DNA of 64,000 nucleotides from Massilia sp. PAMC28688 (GTDB lineage: Bacteria; Pseudomonadota; Gammaproteobacteria; Burkholderiales; Burkholderiaceae_D): the NCBI RefSeq assembly GCF_019443445.1, contig NZ_CP080378.1, positions 5,332,001-5,396,000 on the forward strand, in the 5' to 3' direction. Shown one piece after another: positions 49,784-58,851 of the stretch (the first letter of the stretch is position 1; each line of letters opens with the position of its first letter). Below the pieces are notes generated by a model. It was not told where the DNA came from, made no database searches, and was given only the letters and a program-made list of their open reading frames with translations. Made by a program: the position numbers and the translations under genes.

Positions 49784-50827
49784 TTACCAGATCGCCTTGC
49801 CCGAAGCGTCTTTCAGGTTGGCCTTCCAGGCATCAGCAACCAGCTTGGTCACGACGTCCGGCATCGGCACGTATTCCAGTTCGGTGGCAGCCGCGTCACC
49901 ATTCTTGGCGGCCCAGTCGAAGAACTTGAGCACTTCCTTGCCACGGGCAGCGTCGGCCTGCGCCTTGTGCATCAGGATGAAGGAAGCGCCGGTGATGGGC
50001 CAGCTTGCCTTGCCAGCCTGGTCGGTCAGGATGATGTTGAACCCTGGCGTCTTGGCCCAGTCGGCCGAGGCAGCAGCTGCCTTGAAGGCTTCATCGTCAG
50101 GCTGCACGAACACGCCATCGCGGTTCTTGATCTGGGTGTGAGCAATCTTGTTCTTCTTGGCAAACGCCCACTCGACGTAGCCAATGGTGCCCTTCATGCG
50201 CTGCACGTTGGCCGCGACGCCTTCGTTACCCTTGCCGCCCACGCCGGTGGCCCACTTGACGGACGTCTCGGCGCCGACTTTCGACTTGAACTCCGGGCTG
50301 ACCTTGGACAGGTAGTCGGTGAACAGGAAGGTGGTGCCCGAGCCGTCAGCGCGGTAGACGACGGTGATGTCGTCGGCCGGCAGCTTCAGGCCAGGATTGA
50401 GAGCGGCGATTTGCGGCGCATTCCACTTGGTGATCTTGCCCATGTAGATGTCGGCGATCACAGGACCGGTCAGCTTCATGGCGCCGGGGGCGATGCCATC
50501 GAGGTTGACAATGGTGACCACGCCGCCCATGACGGTCGGGAACTGCATCAGGCCGGCCGCTTCCAGCTCGGCGGCCGAGAGTGGCTTGTCGGAAGCGCCG
50601 AAGTCGACGGTCTTGGCCTTGATCTGCTTGATGCCGGCACCAGAGCCAACGGATTGATAGTTCACGGCATTGCCGGAAGCTTTCTTGTACATGTCAGCCC
50701 ACTTGGCGTACACAGGGGCCGGGAAAGTCGCGCCGGCGCCAGTCACATCGGCGGCGTGGGACACGGAGCTGGCCACGACGGCGGTGGCACCAACGATCAT
50801 CGAAGCTAACAACTGTTTCATTCGCAT
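49784..50827 (-). CDS. pstS: Phosphate-binding protein PstS
   Basis: 347 residues from ATG 50827, chosen because AGGA lies six bases upstream; the ORF extends 11 codons earlier without such a site. Cleavable signal (QLLASMIVGATAVVASSVSHA), then the mature start ADVTGAGATFPAPVYAKW. Phosphate-binding residues in YQSVGSGAGIKQI, FGASDKPL and VVYRADGSGTTFLFTDYL. First gene of pstSCAB-phoU-phoBR; a Pho box at 50905-50924 lies upstream. Confidence 0.97.
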   Translation of the reverse strand: MRMKQLLASMIVGATAVVASSVSHAADVTGAGATFPAPVYAKWADMYKKASGNAVNYQSVGSGAGIKQIKAKTVDFGASDKPLSAAELEAAGLMQFPTVMGGVVTIVNLDGIAPGAMKLTGPVIADIYMGKITKWNAPQIAALNPGLKLPADDITVVYRADGSGTTFLFTDYLSKVSPEFKSKVGAETSVKWATGVGGKGNEGVAANVQRMKGTIGYVEWAFAKKNKIAHTQIKNRDGVFVQPDDEAFKAAAASADWAKTPGFNIILTDQAGKASWPITGASFILMHKAQADAARGKEVLKFFDWAAKNGDAAATELEYVPMPDVVTKLVADAWKANLKDASGKAIW

Positions 50828-50904
50828 ATCAAGTCCTAAGTCCTGGTTGGGGGTGGTCACAAAAACCGAAAGCCTTTGTCGACGCTGCGCAGTCTAGCGC
50901 GCCA

Positions 50905-50924
50905 ATATGACACGATTATGACAT
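50905..50924 (-). promoter_or_regulatory. Pho box of pstS operon
   Basis: On the minus strand ATGTCATAATCGTGTCATAT: TGTCAT repeats 11 bp apart, with a further TGTCAT 9 bp upstream. A -10 hexamer TAGACT (50891-50896) follows after 8 bp. Classic PhoB-activated promoter. Confidence 0.85.
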
Positions 50925-51003
50925 TCATGACATCCATGAAAACTGATGAATTCGTCCAGCATGGTACCCTTGTTCCACTGCGTTGATGACATGGTCTGCA
51001 GTA

Positions 51004-51023
51004 TTGTCACAGACCTGTCACAG
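51004..51023 (+). promoter_or_regulatory. Pho box of ppk1
   Basis: TTGTCACAGACCTGTCACAG: TGTCAC repeats 11 bp apart, on the opposite strand to the pstS box. TACACT (51032-51037) follows after 8 bp. It lies upstream of the chosen ppk1 start, which supports ATG 51081 over earlier in-frame codons. Confidence 0.8.
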
Positions 51024-51080
51024 TTGGAAATTACACTGAAATGGGTTATTGGATCAGCAATCACACGACATAAAGAGCTA

Positions 51081-53141
51081 ATGAAAACAGACGCCAAAAC
51101 GTCCCCGCGGCCCTTGTTTCTGGACCGGGAATTGTCCCAACTGAAATTCAACCGGCGGGTCCTGGCCCAGGCCGAGGACAATGCGATACCGTTGTTGGAG
51201 CGACTGCGTTATTTATGTATCGTATCGAACAATCTCGACGAGTTCTTTGAAGTGCGCGTGGCCAGCCTGCTGGCCCAGGGCAGCCTGGCCGGTACCGCCG
51301 CCCTGGCCGCGTCGCTTGCGCGCATCAGCAGCGAATGCCATCTGCTTGTCAAGCAGCAATACGCAATCCTGAACAATGACGTGCTGCCCCAGCTGCAGGC
51401 GCGCGGCGTGCACCTGGTGCGCCATTCCGACCGCAATCCGGCCCAGCGCGCGTGGGTCAAGGAATACTTCGAGCGCGAGGTGCGGCCCCTGCTGACCCCG
51501 ATCGGGCTCGACCCGGCCCACCCCTTCCCCCAGGTGGTCAACAAGAGCCTGAACTTCATCGTGGCCCTGAGCGGCAAGGATGCCTTCGGGCGCGGCAGTG
51601 CCATTGCCATTGTCAAGGCGCCCCGCGTGCTGCCGCGCGTTATCCGCCTGCCGGACAAGCTGTCGAAGAACGGCGCTTCCTTCTGCCTGCTTTCCTCCGT
51701 CATCCATGCCCATATTGAAGACTTGTTCATGGGACGCGAGGTGACGGCTTACTCCCAGTTCCGCGTTACCCGCGACAGCGATCTGTGGGTGGACGAAGAC
51801 GAAGTCAAAAACCTGCGCCAGGCCCTCAAGGGCGAGCTGCAGGGACGCCAGTTCGGCACTTCGGTGCGGCTGGAAGTGGCGCGCAATTGTCCGCCGGAAC
51901 TATCGCAATTCCTGCTCAACCAGTTCAGCCTGGATGAAAGCCGCCTGTACGCCGTGGACGGCCCCGTCAACCTGGTGCGCCTGCAGGAACTGGTGGGCCA
52001 GATCGACGAACCGGACCTGCGCTTCCCTGCCTTTACCCCGGGCCTGCTGGACAAGGCGGCCCACGCCGATATTTTCGAGCAGCTGCGCCGTCACGATGTG
52101 CTGCTGCACCATCCTTTCCAGTCATTTCAACCGGTCGTCGATTTCATCCGCGCCGCGGCGGTGGACCCGCAGGTGGTTGCCATCAAGCAAACCATTTACC
52201 GTACCGGCACCCATTCCGAACTGATGGAAGGCTTGATGACGGCCGCGCGCTTGGGCAAGGAAGTCACGGTCGTGCTGGAACTGATGGCGCGCTTTGACGA
52301 AGAAGCCAACATCAACTGGGCCGACAAGCTGGAACAGGCCGGCGCCCAGGTGGTGTACGGCGTGGTGGGCCTGAAGACGCACGCCAAGGTGGCGCTCGTG
52401 ATCCGGCGCGAGGACAGCGGCCTGCAGTTCTATGCCCACCTCGGCACGGGCAATTACCACCTGACCACCACCCGCTTCTATACTGATTTTGGCATGCTCA
52501 CGGCGCGCCAGGAACTGGGGCGCGAAGTCAATGAAGTATTCATTCACCTGACCAGCCTGACCAGGCCGGCGCGCATGCAGCACCTGTGGCTGGCACCGTT
52601 TGCGCTCCAGGCAGAGATCATCAAGGCCATCCGCAATGAAGCGCGCATCGCCAAGGCCGGCAAAACAGGCCGCATCATCGTTAAAGTCAATGCGATGGTC
52701 GACGAATCGGTGATCCGCGCCCTGTACGCGGCATCCCAGGACGGGGTCAAGATCGATCTCATCGTGCGCGGCGCCTGTACCTTGCGCCCCGGTGTGAAAG
52801 GTTTGTCGGACAATATCAAGGTGAGGTCGATCATTGGCCGCTTCCTGGAACACAGCCGGATTTATTATTTCCGCAACGACTTGAAGCACGATGTCTATCT
52901 CGCCAGTGCCGACTGGATGAGCCGCAACCTGTTCCGGCGCATCGAAGTGGCTTTCCCGGTGCTCGACAAGGCACTCAAGAAACGGGTCATCAGCGAAGGA
53001 TTGAACCCCTACCTGAAAGACAACTCGAACGCCTGGGAACTCGATGCCGACGGCGAATACCACCGCCGCTCGCGGCGCGCCAGGACGGGTGGCTATTCGG
53101 CGCAGCAGTACCTGATGAACACGCTGGGCACGCCCGGCTGA
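51081..53141 (+). CDS. ppk1: Polyphosphate kinase 1
   Basis: 686 residues from ATG 51081 (AAAGAG upstream); the frame extends 45 codons further but through the Pho box, and 686 is the family length. Reversibly polymerises ATP gamma-phosphate into polyphosphate at the membrane. N-terminal FLDRELSQLKFNRRVL, IVSNNLDEFFEVRV; the catalytic phospho-His lies in GLKTHAKVALV (first HKD-like motif), with the second near HSRIYYF. Divergent from pstS and PhoB-controlled by sequence. Confidence 0.96.
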   Translation: MKTDAKTSPRPLFLDRELSQLKFNRRVLAQAEDNAIPLLERLRYLCIVSNNLDEFFEVRVASLLAQGSLAGTAALAASLARISSECHLLVKQQYAILNNDVLPQLQARGVHLVRHSDRNPAQRAWVKEYFEREVRPLLTPIGLDPAHPFPQVVNKSLNFIVALSGKDAFGRGSAIAIVKAPRVLPRVIRLPDKLSKNGASFCLLSSVIHAHIEDLFMGREVTAYSQFRVTRDSDLWVDEDEVKNLRQALKGELQGRQFGTSVRLEVARNCPPELSQFLLNQFSLDESRLYAVDGPVNLVRLQELVGQIDEPDLRFPAFTPGLLDKAAHADIFEQLRRHDVLLHHPFQSFQPVVDFIRAAAVDPQVVAIKQTIYRTGTHSELMEGLMTAARLGKEVTVVLELMARFDEEANINWADKLEQAGAQVVYGVVGLKTHAKVALVIRREDSGLQFYAHLGTGNYHLTTTRFYTDFGMLTARQELGREVNEVFIHLTSLTRPARMQHLWLAPFALQAEIIKAIRNEARIAKAGKTGRIIVKVNAMVDESVIRALYAASQDGVKIDLIVRGACTLRPGVKGLSDNIKVRSIIGRFLEHSRIYYFRNDLKHDVYLASADWMSRNLFRRIEVAFPVLDKALKKRVISEGLNPYLKDNSNAWELDADGEYHRRSRRARTGGYSAQQYLMNTLGTPG

Positions 53142-53161
53142 CGAGCAAGGAAGGAGCGAAC

Positions 53162-53632
53162 ATGGACCTCATCTTATGGCGCCACGCGGAAGCGGCCGAT
53201 GCCGACGCCGGCGAAACCGACATGGAGCGCGCGCTCACACCCAAGGGACACAAACAGGCGCGGCGCATGGCCGACTGGCTCACCGCGCAACTGCCCGAAG
53301 GCTGCAAGATCCTGGTCAGCCCGGCAAAACGCACGGTGCAAACGGCTGAAGCGCTGGGCCGGAAGTTCAAGATCGTGCCCGAAATCGGCCCCGGCGCCGA
53401 CGAGGAAGATGTGCTCGATGCGGCCAACTGGCCCAACAGCAAGGAGCCGGTGCTGGTGGTGGGCCACCAGCCCACGCTGGGCCAGGTGGCGGCAGTACTG
53501 CTGTCAAGCCAGCCGCTGGACTGGGAAGTCAAGAAGGGCAACGTGTGGTGGTTCGTGCAGCGCGATCCCGACGACGTCTACAGCCTGTACCTGAAAGCAG
53601 TCATGGGCCCGGACATGGTCATGAAATCCTGA
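53162..53632 (+). CDS. sixA: Phosphohistidine phosphatase SixA
   Basis: 156 residues. Histidine-phosphatase fold: LILWRHAEA (catalytic RHA/RHG motif), LTPKGHKQARRMADWL, LVSPAKRTVQTAEAL and VVGHQPTLG with the second catalytic His. SixA removes phosphate from histidine residues of signalling or PTS proteins. It begins 20 bp after ppk1, with AAGGAG before the start, and is probably co-transcribed, a common pairing in betaproteobacteria. Confidence 0.93.
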   Translation: MDLILWRHAEAADADAGETDMERALTPKGHKQARRMADWLTAQLPEGCKILVSPAKRTVQTAEALGRKFKIVPEIGPGADEEDVLDAANWPNSKEPVLVVGHQPTLGQVAAVLLSSQPLDWEVKKGNVWWFVQRDPDDVYSLYLKAVMGPDMVMKS

Positions 53633-53733
53633 GCCGGTTCCAGCCGCAAAACGCTCTTGCATTACGGCCCGGGAGTGCTACATTGAAACTGCTCCCAGGC
53701 TGGGGAGAAGTACTGGAAAGGCAGGGAAACATC

Positions 53734-53850
53734 ATGTTGAGCGCACTGGTATTTGCCGCACTGGGCGGCATGGCTGGCTTCGTCGCCTGGGAATGGATCC
53801 AGGAGGCACGGGGCGGACGCCATCGGCTACGCGATCGCTATCACGAATAG
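53734..53850 (+). CDS. 38-residue small membrane protein
   Basis: ATG 53734 has AGGGA upstream at good distance. The peptide has one membrane segment (LSALVFAALGGMAGFVAW) and a short basic tail (RHRLRDRYHE). A strong terminator follows its stop within 25-50 bp, supporting a real transcription unit. No family recognised. The frame also opens far upstream across sixA, which is not meaningful. Confidence 0.5.
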   Translation: MLSALVFAALGGMAGFVAWEWIQEARGGRHRLRDRYHE

Positions 53851-53873
53851 CACTGGCCCATCGGGCCCACATC

Positions 53874-53900
53874 AAGCGGCGTTCAACGCCGCTTTTTTTT
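53874..53900 (+). terminator. Rho-independent terminator
   Basis: AAGCGGCG / CGCCGCTT stem with a short loop followed by eight T. Ends the plus-strand unit after the 38-residue gene, just before the convergent glutamine synthetase gene. Confidence 0.88.
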
Positions 53901-53906
53901 AGGACA

Positions 53907-55274
53907 CTAGACGTGCAGCAGCAAGTGCTCGCGCTCCCACGGGCTGATCACGGTCATGAATTCCAGGTGTTCCTGGTCCTTGATGGCTGCGTACACATCA
54001 ATAAAGCGCTCACCGAGCACTTCGCGCAGCTTGTCTTCGGCGCGCAGCATGGCCAGCGCTTGCGGCAGGCTCGATGGCAATTCAAAGTCGAGCGCCTGGG
54101 CGCTGCCGGAGGCAGGCGCCCCCGGTTCAAGCTGCTCCGTCATGCCCAGGTAGCCGCAGGCCAGGGTCAATGCAAAGGCCAGGTAGGGATTGGCATCAGC
54201 CCCGACCACGCGGTTTTCGATATGCCGTTCCTGGGGCGCCGCTTCCGGCACCCGGAAGCCGACCGTGCGGTTGTCGTGGCCCCACTGCATGTTAATCGGC
54301 GCGCTGGCATTGCGCACCAGGCGCCGGTACGAATTGACATAAGGCGCTGCCAGCGCCATGGCGGCAGGCATGTAGCGCTGCAGGCCGCCGATGAAATGAT
54401 AAAAATGGCGTGAGGGCGCTCCGTCAGGATTGCTGAACAGATTGCGCCCTTCCCTGTCGAGCACGCTCTGATGCAGGTGCATGGCCGAGCCCGGCTCAGC
54501 TTCCAGCGGCTTGGCCATGAAGGTCGCGTACATGCCATGGCGCGACGCCGCTTCGCGGATCATGCGCTTGAACAAGAACAGATTGTCGGCCATGGCCAGC
54601 GGTTCGCCGGTGAGGAAATCCATGCCGATCTGGCCGGCCCCGAACTCGTGGATCAGGGTGTCCACATCGAGTTCCATTGCGTCGCAATAGTCGTAAATAT
54701 CCTCGAACAGGGGATCGAATTCGTTGACAGCATCAATGCTGTACACCTGGCGGCTGGTTTCGCCGCGCCCGCTGCGGCCAATGGGCGACTTGAGCGGCTG
54801 GTCGGGATCGGCATTGCGGGCCGTCAGGTAAAACTCGATTTCCGGACGGATGGCAGGCGCCCAGCCGTGGCCGGCGTACAGCTTGAGCACCCGCCGCAGC
54901 ACCGAGCGCGGCGCAAAGTCGACCAGCGTGCCATCGGAAAAATGGCAATCGTGGATCACCTGCGCGGTCGGGTCCTGCGCCCACGGCACCATGGTGATGG
55001 TGGCCGGGTCGGCCTTGAGTATCATGTCGCGGTCGGTGGCGGAAATGGCGCGCAGGTAAGCCGCGTCATGCTCCGGGTAGTTGCCGGTGACGGTCATGCC
55101 CAGCACGGCCTCGGGAATGCGCATGCCGCGCTCGTCCGCGAATTTGGCCCTGGGCAGGATTTTGCCGCGGGCCACGCCCGTCAGGTCGGGCACCAGGCAT
55201 TCAATTTCCGTGACCTGGCGCCCGTTGAGCCACTGGTCCATCTCGGCGTAAGTAAAATTTTTTCTGCTGGACAT
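53907..55274 (-). CDS. Glutamine synthetase family protein (PuuA-like)
   Basis: 455 residues from ATG 55274 (GGAGG five bases upstream). Glutamine-synthetase fold: N-terminal beta-Grasp (TEIECLVPDLTGVARGKILP), ATP/metal motifs PEIEFYL and HEFGAGQIGMDF, AMHLHQSVLD, the NSYRRLVRNASAPINMQWGHDNRTVGFRVP region, and the ENRVVGADANPYLAFA block. The short C-terminus without an adenylylation loop and the general pattern fit gamma-glutamylpolyamine synthetases (PuuA) rather than GlnA. No other putrescine-pathway gene is adjacent. Confidence 0.87.
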   Translation of the reverse strand: MSSRKNFTYAEMDQWLNGRQVTEIECLVPDLTGVARGKILPRAKFADERGMRIPEAVLGMTVTGNYPEHDAAYLRAISATDRDMILKADPATITMVPWAQDPTAQVIHDCHFSDGTLVDFAPRSVLRRVLKLYAGHGWAPAIRPEIEFYLTARNADPDQPLKSPIGRSGRGETSRQVYSIDAVNEFDPLFEDIYDYCDAMELDVDTLIHEFGAGQIGMDFLTGEPLAMADNLFLFKRMIREAASRHGMYATFMAKPLEAEPGSAMHLHQSVLDREGRNLFSNPDGAPSRHFYHFIGGLQRYMPAAMALAAPYVNSYRRLVRNASAPINMQWGHDNRTVGFRVPEAAPQERHIENRVVGADANPYLAFALTLACGYLGMTEQLEPGAPASGSAQALDFELPSSLPQALAMLRAEDKLREVLGERFIDVYAAIKDQEHLEFMTVISPWEREHLLLHV

Positions 55275-55455
55275 CCGCGCCTCCACTGCGGAGTGGCAGC
55301 GCGGCGCACGCTGACACTCACCGTTGTCAATAACTATACGTTAGCAGATTTCCACGCAGTTTGAAAATCGCCCAGCCGCAGGCAGTGTGGCGCAGCGAAC
55401 CGACGCCGGGATCGGCCCGCCCTATGATTGCCTCATTCATTACCTGGAGAAGACC

Positions 55456-55662
55456 ATGTCCGACGACCTGAACAATCGTGGCCCTGCCGACCGTGCCCGC
55501 ATCAACCTGTCGGAACAGCACGAGATCAATTACTGGACGGTAGCCCTGGGCGTACCGGAAGACGAACTGCGGCGCCTGGTGGCCGAAGCCGGCAACAGTG
55601 CCGAGGCCGTCCGCGAGGCGCTCGCGAAGAAGAACCCGCCCAGCATCCTCATCGAACGCTAG
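55456..55662 (+). CDS. DUF3606-family small protein
   Basis: 68 residues from ATG 55456 (GGAG upstream). Single DUF3606 domain: RINLSEQHEINYWTVALGVP then EDELRRLVAEAGNSAEAVRE. A small helical family of unknown function, frequent in Proteobacteria. Stands alone. Confidence 0.85.
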   Translation: MSDDLNNRGPADRARINLSEQHEINYWTVALGVPEDELRRLVAEAGNSAEAVREALAKKNPPSILIER

Positions 55663-55981
55663 CCATCGCCGCACTGCGGAAGCTTGACCCACCCGCCGTG
55701 CGAGGATTGCCAAGCCCCTGCCATGGCGCATGCGGCCAGGCGCCTGCACGCGCCGCCGGAACGCGGGTTTCCGGCTCCCGAACAAGGTTGGGCGGCCGGT
55801 TTCCCGTTATACTTGCACGTTTATACATTTGCTCAACGCCCGTGCGTGAACAGCTGACAAGCGGCGCGCGGTCCCTGAGCACACTATGACCTTGCGCTGC
55901 CGCTAATATAGCAGTGCGTGGCCACCGGCATGCCTGCGGCCGCCGCCGAAATTGCAGCGGGCGCAGGAACTGATCACCAAG
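55663..55981. other. Intergenic upstream of ktrB
   Basis: No gene seen. TTGGGC and TATACT near 55786-55812 could be a weak promoter (spacing only 15). No riboswitch fold was recognised by eye, though potassium genes can carry c-di-AMP elements in other phyla. Confidence 0.3.
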
Positions 55982-57316
55982 ATGATAAGACAACGATTAC
56001 TCCACCCGGCGCGCATCGTGGCCATTGCGTTTCTTGTGGCAATAGCGATTGGCACGACCTTGCTCATGCTGCCGTTTGCCCGGACGGGAGCGGGATCGGC
56101 GCCCCTGCTCGTGGCCCTGTTTACCGCGGTGTCTGCCGTCTGTGTCACGGGACTTGCCGTGGTCGATACCGGCACCTACTGGTCCCCTGCCGGCCAGGGC
56201 TTGATCATGTTCATGTTCCAGATCGGAGGATTCGGCATGATGACCGGCGCCACCCTGCTGGGCCTGATGGTCAACCGCTCGCCAAGGCTGCGCCTGAAAC
56301 TCATCACCCAGACCGAAACCCATTCCCTGGGCCTGGGGGACGTGGCCAACGTGGCCAAGCTGGTCCTGGTCGTCACGGTGACGTGCGAACTGATCGTGGC
56401 CACCGTGCTGACCCTGCGCTTTCATCTGGCGTATGGCCTCGACTGGCAGCAGGCTGCGTGGAGCGGCCTGTTCCACGCGGTGTCGGCCTTTAACAATGCC
56501 GGCTTTTCCATCCACGCCGACAGTGTCATGCGCTACGCGCCCGATGCCCTGGTGCTTTTGCCCATCATGCTGGCCGTGATCATTGGCGGCATCGGCTTTC
56601 CCGTGATTGCCGACCTGCGCAACAAGACCTGGTCGCCGCGCAGCTGGTCCTTGCATACCAAGCTGACACTGGTCGTCACGGGCTTGCTGCTGCTGATCGG
56701 CTTTGTCGGTGTACTTTTGTTTGAGTGGAACAATAGCAACACCCTCGGTGCCATGTCGGTATCCGACAAGCTGCTGGCTGCCTCCTTTACCTCGGTGTCG
56801 GCGAGAACAGCGGGCTTCAATGCGATCGACTTTGCGCTCGCTACCCGCGAAACCTGGGCCATGCATTACTTTCTGATGTTCGTGGGCGCCGGCAGCGCCG
56901 GCACCGGTGGCGGCGTCAAGGTGGGCACGCTGGCCATCCTGTTCCTGCTGGTGGTGGCGGAATTGCGTGGCCAGCCCGACAGCGAAGCCTATGGCCGCCG
57001 GGTCGGCACCTCGGCCCAGCGCCAGGCCATTACCGTGGTGGCACTGGGCAGCGCATCGATTGTGATTGGCACCACCATCCTGCTCTCGCTCAGCGATGCG
57101 TCCACCGACCGCATCATCTTTGAAGTCATTTCCGCTTTCAGTACGGTCGGCCTGTCCACCGGCATCACCGCCGACCTCCCCCCGGCCGGGCAATATGTAC
57201 TGATCGTCCTGATGTACCTGGGCCGGATCGGCACGGTCACCCTGGCCACTTCACTCATACTCAGCGAGCGGCGCATGTCGTATCGCTATCCCGAGGAGCA
57301 TCCAATTGTTGGGTAG
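55982..57316 (+). CDS. ktrB: Potassium uptake protein KtrB/TrkH type
   Basis: 444 residues from ATG 55982; an in-frame TTG (55952) would add ten polar residues. Four-fold M1-P-M2 layout with selectivity-filter regions visible as VSAVCVTGLAVVDTG, AVSAFNNAGFSIH, SVSARTAGFNAIDF and FSTVGLSTGI. GAGSAGTGGGVKVGT marks the gate region. K+ uptake driven by Na+ or H+. The next gene, its cytoplasmic regulatory subunit, overlaps its end. Confidence 0.94.
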   Translation: MIRQRLLHPARIVAIAFLVAIAIGTTLLMLPFARTGAGSAPLLVALFTAVSAVCVTGLAVVDTGTYWSPAGQGLIMFMFQIGGFGMMTGATLLGLMVNRSPRLRLKLITQTETHSLGLGDVANVAKLVLVVTVTCELIVATVLTLRFHLAYGLDWQQAAWSGLFHAVSAFNNAGFSIHADSVMRYAPDALVLLPIMLAVIIGGIGFPVIADLRNKTWSPRSWSLHTKLTLVVTGLLLLIGFVGVLLFEWNNSNTLGAMSVSDKLLAASFTSVSARTAGFNAIDFALATRETWAMHYFLMFVGAGSAGTGGGVKVGTLAILFLLVVAELRGQPDSEAYGRRVGTSAQRQAITVVALGSASIVIGTTILLSLSDASTDRIIFEVISAFSTVGLSTGITADLPPAGQYVLIVLMYLGRIGTVTLATSLILSERRMSYRYPEEHPIVG

Positions 57317-58007
57317 AATCTTTACAGAGCAGTTCGCATTTTCCGCCGGCGACAGCGTGCTGGTCATTGGACTGGGCCGCTTCGGCAGCTCCGTGGCGCA
57401 GTCGCTGATCCGCCTCGGCCACGATGTCATGGGCGTGGACACGGACAGCGACCGCGTGCAGCACTGGGCGGACCGGCTGACCCACGCGGTGCAGGCCGAC
57501 GCCACCAAGGAAAGCGTGATGCTGCAACTGGGGGCGGCCGATTTCTCGCATGCGATCGTGGCCATTGGCGGTGACATTGCCGCCAGTCTCCTGACGCTGA
57601 TGGTGCTGACCGAACTGGGCATCAAGGATATCTGGGTCAAGGCCCTGAACCACGAGCACGGGCAGCTGGCAAAGAAAATGGGCGCCCATCATGTGGTCAT
57701 GCCCGAGGCAGACATGGGCGAGCGCGTCGCGCACCTGGTCACCGGCCGCCTCATCGATTTTCTGGAGTTCGATGACGGTTTCGCCATCGCCAAGATCCAT
57801 GCCCCGGTCATGACCCATCACAAGACCCTGACCGAGTCCCGGGTGCGGGAGCAGTTTGGCGTGACGGTGGTGGGCGTCAAGCGTGCCAATACGGATTTCC
57901 AGCACGCGACTGCGCAAACCTCGGTCGAGCCTGCTGATTTGCTGATTGTCTCCGGCCCGACGCGCAAGATCGAGATGTTTGCCAGCGCCACCAAAGCGAA
58001 GAAATAG
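57306..58007 (+). CDS. ktrA: Potassium uptake regulatory subunit KtrA/TrkA
   Basis: 233 residues from a TTG that overlaps the ktrB stop by 11 bp; the overlap makes a start here plausible and explains the rare codon. RCK_N Rossmann domain (DSVLVIGLGRFGSSVAQSL, then GVDTDSDRVQHWADRLTHAV) and a C-terminal RCK_C domain. Gates KtrB in response to nucleotides. Confidence 0.93.
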   Translation: MLGRIFTEQFAFSAGDSVLVIGLGRFGSSVAQSLIRLGHDVMGVDTDSDRVQHWADRLTHAVQADATKESVMLQLGAADFSHAIVAIGGDIAASLLTLMVLTELGIKDIWVKALNHEHGQLAKKMGAHHVVMPEADMGERVAHLVTGRLIDFLEFDDGFAIAKIHAPVMTHHKTLTESRVREQFGVTVVGVKRANTDFQHATAQTSVEPADLLIVSGPTRKIEMFASATKAKK

Positions 58008-58025
58008 CGGCGCCGGGGGCCGGGC

Positions 58026-58445
58026 TCAGGCGGGCGCCGGCGGCGACTGCGGGAAGTGGGGAATGTCGGCATCCAGGCACACCCACGCTTGCGCATCAGC
58101 CGTGTAAATATCGAGCATGGGCTTGAAGGCCGAACAATCGTCCAGGGTGGGAAAGCGGATCGACGTGACATGGGGATTGGCGGCGCTTTGCGTCAGCAGG
58201 GGCGTGCCGCATGCGGGGCAAAAACTGCGGCTGACCAGGGCGCCGCTGCTGCCTTTCACGGTGTAGTACCTAGGCTCGCCGGTCAAGGCCAGGTCGGCTG
58301 TCATGATGACCACGCCCGAGGCAAACGGCGCGCCGCTGGAAACCTGGCAATCGCTGCAATGGCAATTGAGCATGGCCAAGGGCGCGCGCGCCACCGTGTA
58401 GCGAATGGATTGGCAGGCACAGCCGCCGGAAAATGCCTGGTCCAT
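58026..58445 (-). CDS. GFA-family (glutathione-dependent formaldehyde-activating-like) protein
   Basis: 139 residues from ATG 58445 (AAGGAG upstream). Zinc-binding cysteine pattern of the GFA domain: GGCACQSIRY, LNCHCSDCQ and FCPACGTPLL. Members are mostly of unknown substrate despite the name. Converges on ktrA. Confidence 0.9.
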   Translation of the reverse strand: MDQAFSGGCACQSIRYTVARAPLAMLNCHCSDCQVSSGAPFASGVVIMTADLALTGEPRYYTVKGSSGALVSRSFCPACGTPLLTQSAANPHVTSIRFPTLDDCSAFKPMLDIYTADAQAWVCLDADIPHFPQSPPAPA

Positions 58446-58493
58446 CGTGAACGCTCCTTGCCGCGATCGATGCAGCACAGATCTGCATCCGGA

Positions 58494-58844
58494 TTAATGG
58501 ATAAACCGTGAAATGGCGGCCATGGCCGACAGTTCCAGATTCATGAAGCGAAAACCCACCTTGAATTCGCCATTACTGAGAATACAGTACTGCGCCTTGG
58601 CCTTGATGGCAATCGATTGCACTTTCCCGTCATGAAACAGTTCAAAGCGCACCATGCCCACCGCCCCGTGCGGCACCGCCTTGGGCGTGACCAGTCCCAG
58701 CCCGTCACCGCCCACATCCATGGTGCGGGCCATGAGCGTTTCGCCATCTTCCAGGGTCAGTAAGGCCTTGACCTTGAGCACCTTGCGCACGCCTGTGCGC
58801 TGTTCCTTATGCACTGCCGATCCGTTGTTCTGCATGCCGCTCAC
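58494..58844 (-). CDS. PilZ-domain protein
   Basis: 116 residues from GTG 58844 or ATG 58835. PilZ features: an RxxxR c-di-GMP motif (EQRTGVRKVLKVKALLTLED), a glycine-rich DVGGDGLGLVTP in place of the usual D/NxSxxG, and a C-terminal GFRFMNLE. Because the second motif is degenerate, c-di-GMP binding is likely but not certain. Sits between the GFA gene and radA on the same strand. Confidence 0.85.
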   Translation of the reverse strand: MSGMQNNGSAVHKEQRTGVRKVLKVKALLTLEDGETLMARTMDVGGDGLGLVTPKAVPHGAVGMVRFELFHDGKVQSIAIKAKAQYCILSNGEFKVGFRFMNLELSAMAAISRFIH

Positions 58845-58851
58845 CCATTTG

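Noticed and set aside
50946..51080. N-terminal extension of ppk1
   Set aside because: It would translate through the Pho box and -10; ATG 51081 gives the family length.
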